DNA from: Watersipora subatra
Lineage: Eukaryota; Bryozoa; Gymnolaemata; Cheilostomatida; Watersiporidae
Reading direction: 5' to 3'
Assembly: GCF_963576615.1 (NCBI RefSeq)
Contig: NC_088711.1
Location: 60,182,248 to 60,246,247 of the forward strand
DNA: 64,000 nt
Position numbers and translations under genes: made by a program. How positions within the stretch are numbered: the stretch's first letter is position 1; each line of letters begins with the position of its first letter. Under the pieces are notes generated by a model. That model ran no database searches, was not told the DNA's origin, and was given only the letters and a program-made list of their open reading frames with translations. Positions 54,701 to 60,700 of this stretch are shown here, piece after piece.

Positions 54701-57700
54701 TAGTTTTCAGCCGCGAATAAATTCATCCGCGAATATGCATGAAAAGACAATTTTCGCGAAATATAACTCCGCGAGTAAATTCATCCTGTAGGGTAGATAG
54801 CAGGTGATATGGCATGCAAGTGCAGTGAGTGTTGTTATTGCGATTGCTGTCAACAGCATGTGCGGAAAAACACTCAGTGAGACACTTTCAGAATCTTGTG
54901 TCCTCATTTAGCTCAACCTTAAAGGTTGACTTGTAATAAAACTCACATTACAGATATTTGGTATCAAAAGATTCACCATGTCTTACTCTGTTGTGTTGTA
55001 GGTGCCAAATATGTGGAAATGTGATTACAAGCTCTTAAAAGCTCAAAAACGAAAAGCTGCCGAAGATTGGAATCTCTTTATTTTGATGACGTAGTCATGT
55101 AATTTGGTTACTGTCTTGTCACGTGATGTTCTCACGTGAATTGAAAGGCCAATAAAAAGCTCAATATAAAACTTATCGTAGCACTAGTTTATGACAAACA
55201 CTTCGGGTTTTACCGAAGACCCCGTATCAAATATAGATCCTCGCTACTTTACAGTTTTGTTTCGGTTTGTTCTAATCGGCAAGTCGTAGTCTGATCATGT
55301 GACCCAATACTTCGCAAATAATTTCTGCAGCACTTTTCGATTATCACAAGTGACCAACAGGCTCGTCATAATTATCAGACAATGATATGTACTCCTTTAA
55401 GCTAAGGCTAAACAATTATACGAATTTTTACGGTAAATTATAGGATATCACTGCTAAAAGTGACAGCGTTACGATGATGATAAAAAGACGTGTAAGAACA
55501 ATAGACATGGTTTTATGGAATGCGTGAAGTATATTAGTGAAAATAATTCGACGAATAAGGTTGCATGTGGCTGCGATTTTCTGTTCGTTTTTGAGCTTTT
55601 ATGAGCTTGTAATCACCTTTCCACATATTTTGCACCTACAACACTACAGAGTAAGACATGGTGAATCTTTTCATATCAAATAACTGTAATGTGAATTTTG
55701 TTGCAAGTCAACCTTTAAGGCTGTAGTTCAAAATTCTTACCCCTTAGTCTTAGTAACTGCATCTCATTTCGTTGTTCATATTTGATAGCCAGACATTCGT
55801 TTTGACAGGAAATATTAGTACTGTCATTCACTCTGAGCTTGTACCCTTGCCAAGGCAGTTCACTTATCTCCCCGCACTTGCCGTACTATGTAAGGTCCAT
55901 GGGCTAGATGAGCCGACAGATCCTCAGAAGCAGGAGGAGTGTGTAAAACTAATCAAGGTATTTCACACTGTTTTATTTCTTACCTACCGTAAAACCTTTA
56001 TTTGCATGCCAAGGCGTTCTATTTTTCAACCCTTTTGTTATGATGGCGTTCAATTAGAGGTGACATTCAATAAAAGGGTGGCGTTCAATTTCTGAACAAG
56101 CTGCTAAGGATTTTGGGAAGTTCAAGTTCATTTAACGAATAAGGAACAATAACATAACATCCAACATACAATTCAAACACAAAATAACTTAACAAATTGC
56201 AAACGATAAAATAACAACCTACATACAATTATAATACAACAAAGTATTATCAAAGATATATAAAACAAAAGAACATGATGATTAGTGGTAAGTAATAAAA
56301 TTTTTGCTGTTGAAAATCAAATGATACATCACTATTGCAACAGTCCTCGTTATTCTCTAGAATCTGCTCGTCAGCCGCGAATAGTTGAATGTCATTTTTA
56401 TCGATAATGCCAGCGGTGGACCGTGCTTGCTGGAGACCTCCCGGTGCAGTCTTAATCGATTGTCTGTCCGAAACGATGAATCTTGTTATCCTCAGAGCCA
56501 TCTAGAGCGTTGGTCAGTCCACATCCCTTGAATGATTTGACGATTAGCATCTTTGGATTCGTGCCTGCTCGACATGTCTGCCAAAGTCTATAGTTACAGT
56601 CTCGTAGTGCTCTGAGGAAGTTTAGCACGCAACTACATGATATGAGTGGTTTAATTGAATGCCAAGGCTTCAAATTAGTAGGCTCAATCTTCAGGCACCA
56701 TGATCCAGGTGTGTTCATATACCTGTCTGAGGCGTGATCAATACAGTGCACCCTCAGGTTACGATTTTCATCCGTTCCAGGGTGGGCATCATATGGTAAA
56801 AAATTGTATGTCGGGTGTATAGAAACCATGGTAATCATATAATGTTACAATCTCCTGGCAAAAATCGTCAAAATTTTTTATAAGTGTTGTACATATTAAA
56901 ATAAGTAATAAAATAGTATGTTAACTTTACTAACTATAGTTACTTACAGTAACTTTATTGTATTTAGTGTATTTATTGGTTATGATCTGCGTTAAAATGT
57001 AACATTACAATGTGCTATGTGCAGTTACATACCAAAGAGAGTTCTTACCTTCAAGACCGACATACATATAGAACAAATTTTGAATTCACCTTGAATAAGT
57101 TTAGCTTACTAAACACATACTTATAGCTAAGTTCTAGTATGTATTTTTATCTATTTTACTGATTTTCAGCTTTTTTATCACTTAAATTCTATTGCCTATT
57201 AGTTTCTGGTTTCCATTTTAATATAATTTTAGCGGGTCTCATTAAAACCTGTTTTCAACCTAATTCGGCAAGAAAGCCCGAACGATGCTGTTTTCGTAAT
57301 GAGGTATCGTACTTTTCGGACTATTAGCCGCTACTTTTTTTGATGATTTGAGCCATGCGGCTAATCTGTGGCTTTTTCTTTCACCGCTAGGGCGCATTAA
57401 CCAGAATCTCCAGTTAGTGCGCCTCTAGCGGTGAAAGAAAAAACAAAACAATGCTGGTTAATGCGGTTAATACGAAACAGTGCCGTTAGGCACTGTTCCG
57501 TTTTAAACAGCAAAGTTGCTGCCACATTAAAAAACACCACACCGAATCCTGCAGCCATTACAAAGGTGCGGCCTATGTATTGTTTTATTATCGGTTTTTG
57601 GAAAATAAAGCAGATGCGGCTTATATAGGGGTGCGGTTTATAGTCCAAAAAGTACGGTAGATTTTGTTAGCAGGTTAAGAGAAGTTGTCTGACCACTGAA

Positions 57701-60700
57701 TCCATTTTGAAGGAAATCGCAACTCCAATTTTTCTACCAGTTTTAAAGGGAACATGTTACCGTTTTACACACCAGAATTGCTGAACTGAGAGAATTCTTT
57801 CAGGCGTTGTGAAAATATTTTCAGCGAACAGCATGCGGTGTCTTTGTTATTTTGACATATGTAATAAGCACACCAACTGCCAAATTTGAACTCGGGCGAA
57901 AATTTTGTTGATTTGTATGGTGAGGTGAAAAAATCGTCATGTTCAACTTCGTAAGTTGAAAAAATTGTATATCAGGGTAATCGTATTCTGAGGGTGTACT
58001 GTACGTTTAATATTGGCCCACAAAACTCGGAGTCTATCGAAATTGCACTGGTCTTCAGTACAATATGCCTACTTAGACACCTTTGATTACTAATTAGTGT
58101 GATGAATGTCAAAGTGCCGCTCAAATATAGGTGGCCTTCAAATGAAGGGTGGCATTCTATTTTTAACCCTTCTCTTATAGTGGTGTTCAAATAGAGGTCT
58201 TATGGTAATCAGTATTTTGCACAAGGTATTCCAGCTGACCACACTTCCACCAATCACATCACAGAATCTTTGAATATTCTGCCTTATCCCAAGCTTGCTC
58301 GCTCCTGGATTTATGTTACAGGTTTCAAAATTCTGCGTAAACTATGTCCAAAATATTTGTTTCCTGACACAAAGATACTACATCCACTGTCGTACATGTA
58401 TGTTTCAGTTTATAAACTTTTTGTTACTATAACCTGCAATTTACTATCCCGACTCTTCCGCAATGCTATTAGATTACCAACTTTTAAAATGCGTTTCTTC
58501 AACTTGCTCAATAATTCCTGAGTTCTGTCTTCTCATTTTTCCTTTTTTTTTGGCTTGTAACGGAAAATATCATTTTGTTGATGATTCCTGATGCCAATAT
58601 AAAGTTATATATGCGTACATATATACATACATATATACGTACATATATACATGCATATATACATACATATATACATGCATATGTACATACATGCATACAT
58701 CAGAGTTGTCATCTGCTAGTGTCTCAATGTGGGTTTGATTGTGGTTTGTATAAATCACATTTATATTCTTTCCATTTTAATGAGTTTGTTTCATTTCAAT
58801 CGATAACGACCTTATCATGTTGATATTTGATATGCTGAAAGTGGATGTTTACTATCAAACAGGATCAGGAGCTTTAGCCAATTAGTTAGAGTGTGACAAG
58901 TCTATTCATTTTTAGAAGTTAGGTATATGGATTCGTTGACCAGTGTTAATAGCTTGCTGGTTTTAACTTATATAGATATCAGAAAGAATGTTTTCTTTAG
59001 AGATTGGTAAGACTGCTTGATGAAAGTGTCCGCAGATGGTTGTTCTTATCCCAATCTGGTATGTATGATTTGTCTGCACATAATACCGCTCTTATAAACA
59101 ATTATTCATGGTACATTGTAGGATCTCCTAAAAGATGCTAGCCACCTCTCAGCAACAGTCCGAACGGTTGATAAGAGTCATATCACTGTTGACCTCTTCA
59201 ACCCTCACAAGGTCAATATGGCAGAGACTTTTCTACGTTTAGGTTGCATTCAGGAGTTGTCCTCCCAGTCAGCATTAGAAAAGCAAGTTGCTGGTAATCT
59301 CATAGCTTCTGCAGCTAATGATGTGATGCTAGAGAATGGCGATGGTTCGTTGTCATCAGTATCTCACGAAGATATGCCAGTACTTCAGCGAGTTGATGAT
59401 GGGTTACAACCGCTCCAGTTAGCCAATGAGGACATGCCTCCACTTCAGCCAGCCAATGAGAATATTGTTTCACATAAATCGTTCAATGAAGACCTGCCAC
59501 ACTTACTGCCAGCGAATGAGGATCCAACTTTGCTTGAGCCAGATAATGAGGATATGCCACCCCTCGAGTCAATCAATGGTGACATGCCTGCACTGCAGCC
59601 TGTCAAGGAGGGCATGCCAGCACTGCAGCCAGCCAATGATGACATGCCAGCACTTCAGCCGGCCAATGATGACATGCCAGCGCTTCAGCCGGCCAATGAT
59701 GACATGCCAGCGCTTCAGCCAGCCAATGATGACATGCCAGCACTTCAGCCAGCCAATGATGACATGCCAGCACTTCAGCCAGCCAATGATGACATGCCAG
59801 CACTGCAGCCAGCCAATGAGGATATGCCCTCACTGCAGTCAGCCAATGAGAATATGCCCTCACTACAGGCTTCTGATCTACCCTCAGATCAACTGATGGA
59901 TGAGGACATGCCAGCACTTGAGTTGGTTAATGACAACAAGCTCCCATTACAATCTTCTTGTGATTTGATTGCAAATAGAGACAGCCCAACCCCACCGAAC
60001 TCTAGCACCCGCAAGGTACTGTATGCTTTGTGCATCCAACAATGAATTTACAGTTGCATTCAAAGTTAGTATAATGGTAAACAAATTTTCATATGTAACC
60101 ACCGTGAGAACTTTTTTTCTAATTATACCGTGTTTAACAGTTATAAGATATGACATTGATAAAACTGGCACACTCTTTTCACCTATGACATGTCATACTC
60201 GCTTCATGTGTGACATGTTATTTTCACTTCATGCATGACATGTCACACTCGCTTCATTTGTAACATGTCACACTCGCTTAATGTGTGACACGTTACACTC
60301 GCTTCATGTGTGACACGTTACACTCGCTTCATGTGTGACATGTCACACACGAAGCGAGTGTAACATGTCACTTCAACTTTACATTCACACGTTACTAGAA
60401 TTTAACCTTGCCACTTGTTAGTTGAGTACAATTTTCGCAACTTTTACTTTTTATAGTTGGTGGTTAGTAAATGAACTATTAGTAAAAACTTGTATTGTTT
60501 GCTCAAATATTTTGTCACAGACCTCCATATATTGTTCCTGTATTTACACAGACCTCCATATATTGTACCTGTATTTACACAGACATCCATATATTGTACC
60601 TGTATTTGTCACAGACTTCCATATATTGTACCTGTATATGTCACAGACTTTTGTATATTGTTCCTGTATTTGTCACAGACCTCCATATTTTGTACCTGTA

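Noticed and set aside
58207-58331. Extra Tudor-gene exon ([20 protein letters not shown])
   Set aside because: No acceptor gives the phase needed, and exons 15 and 16 join perfectly without it.
59445-59917. Antisense frames over the 10-residue repeat exon
   Set aside because: Mirror of a coding repeat whose sense frame is continuous with a Tudor unit.
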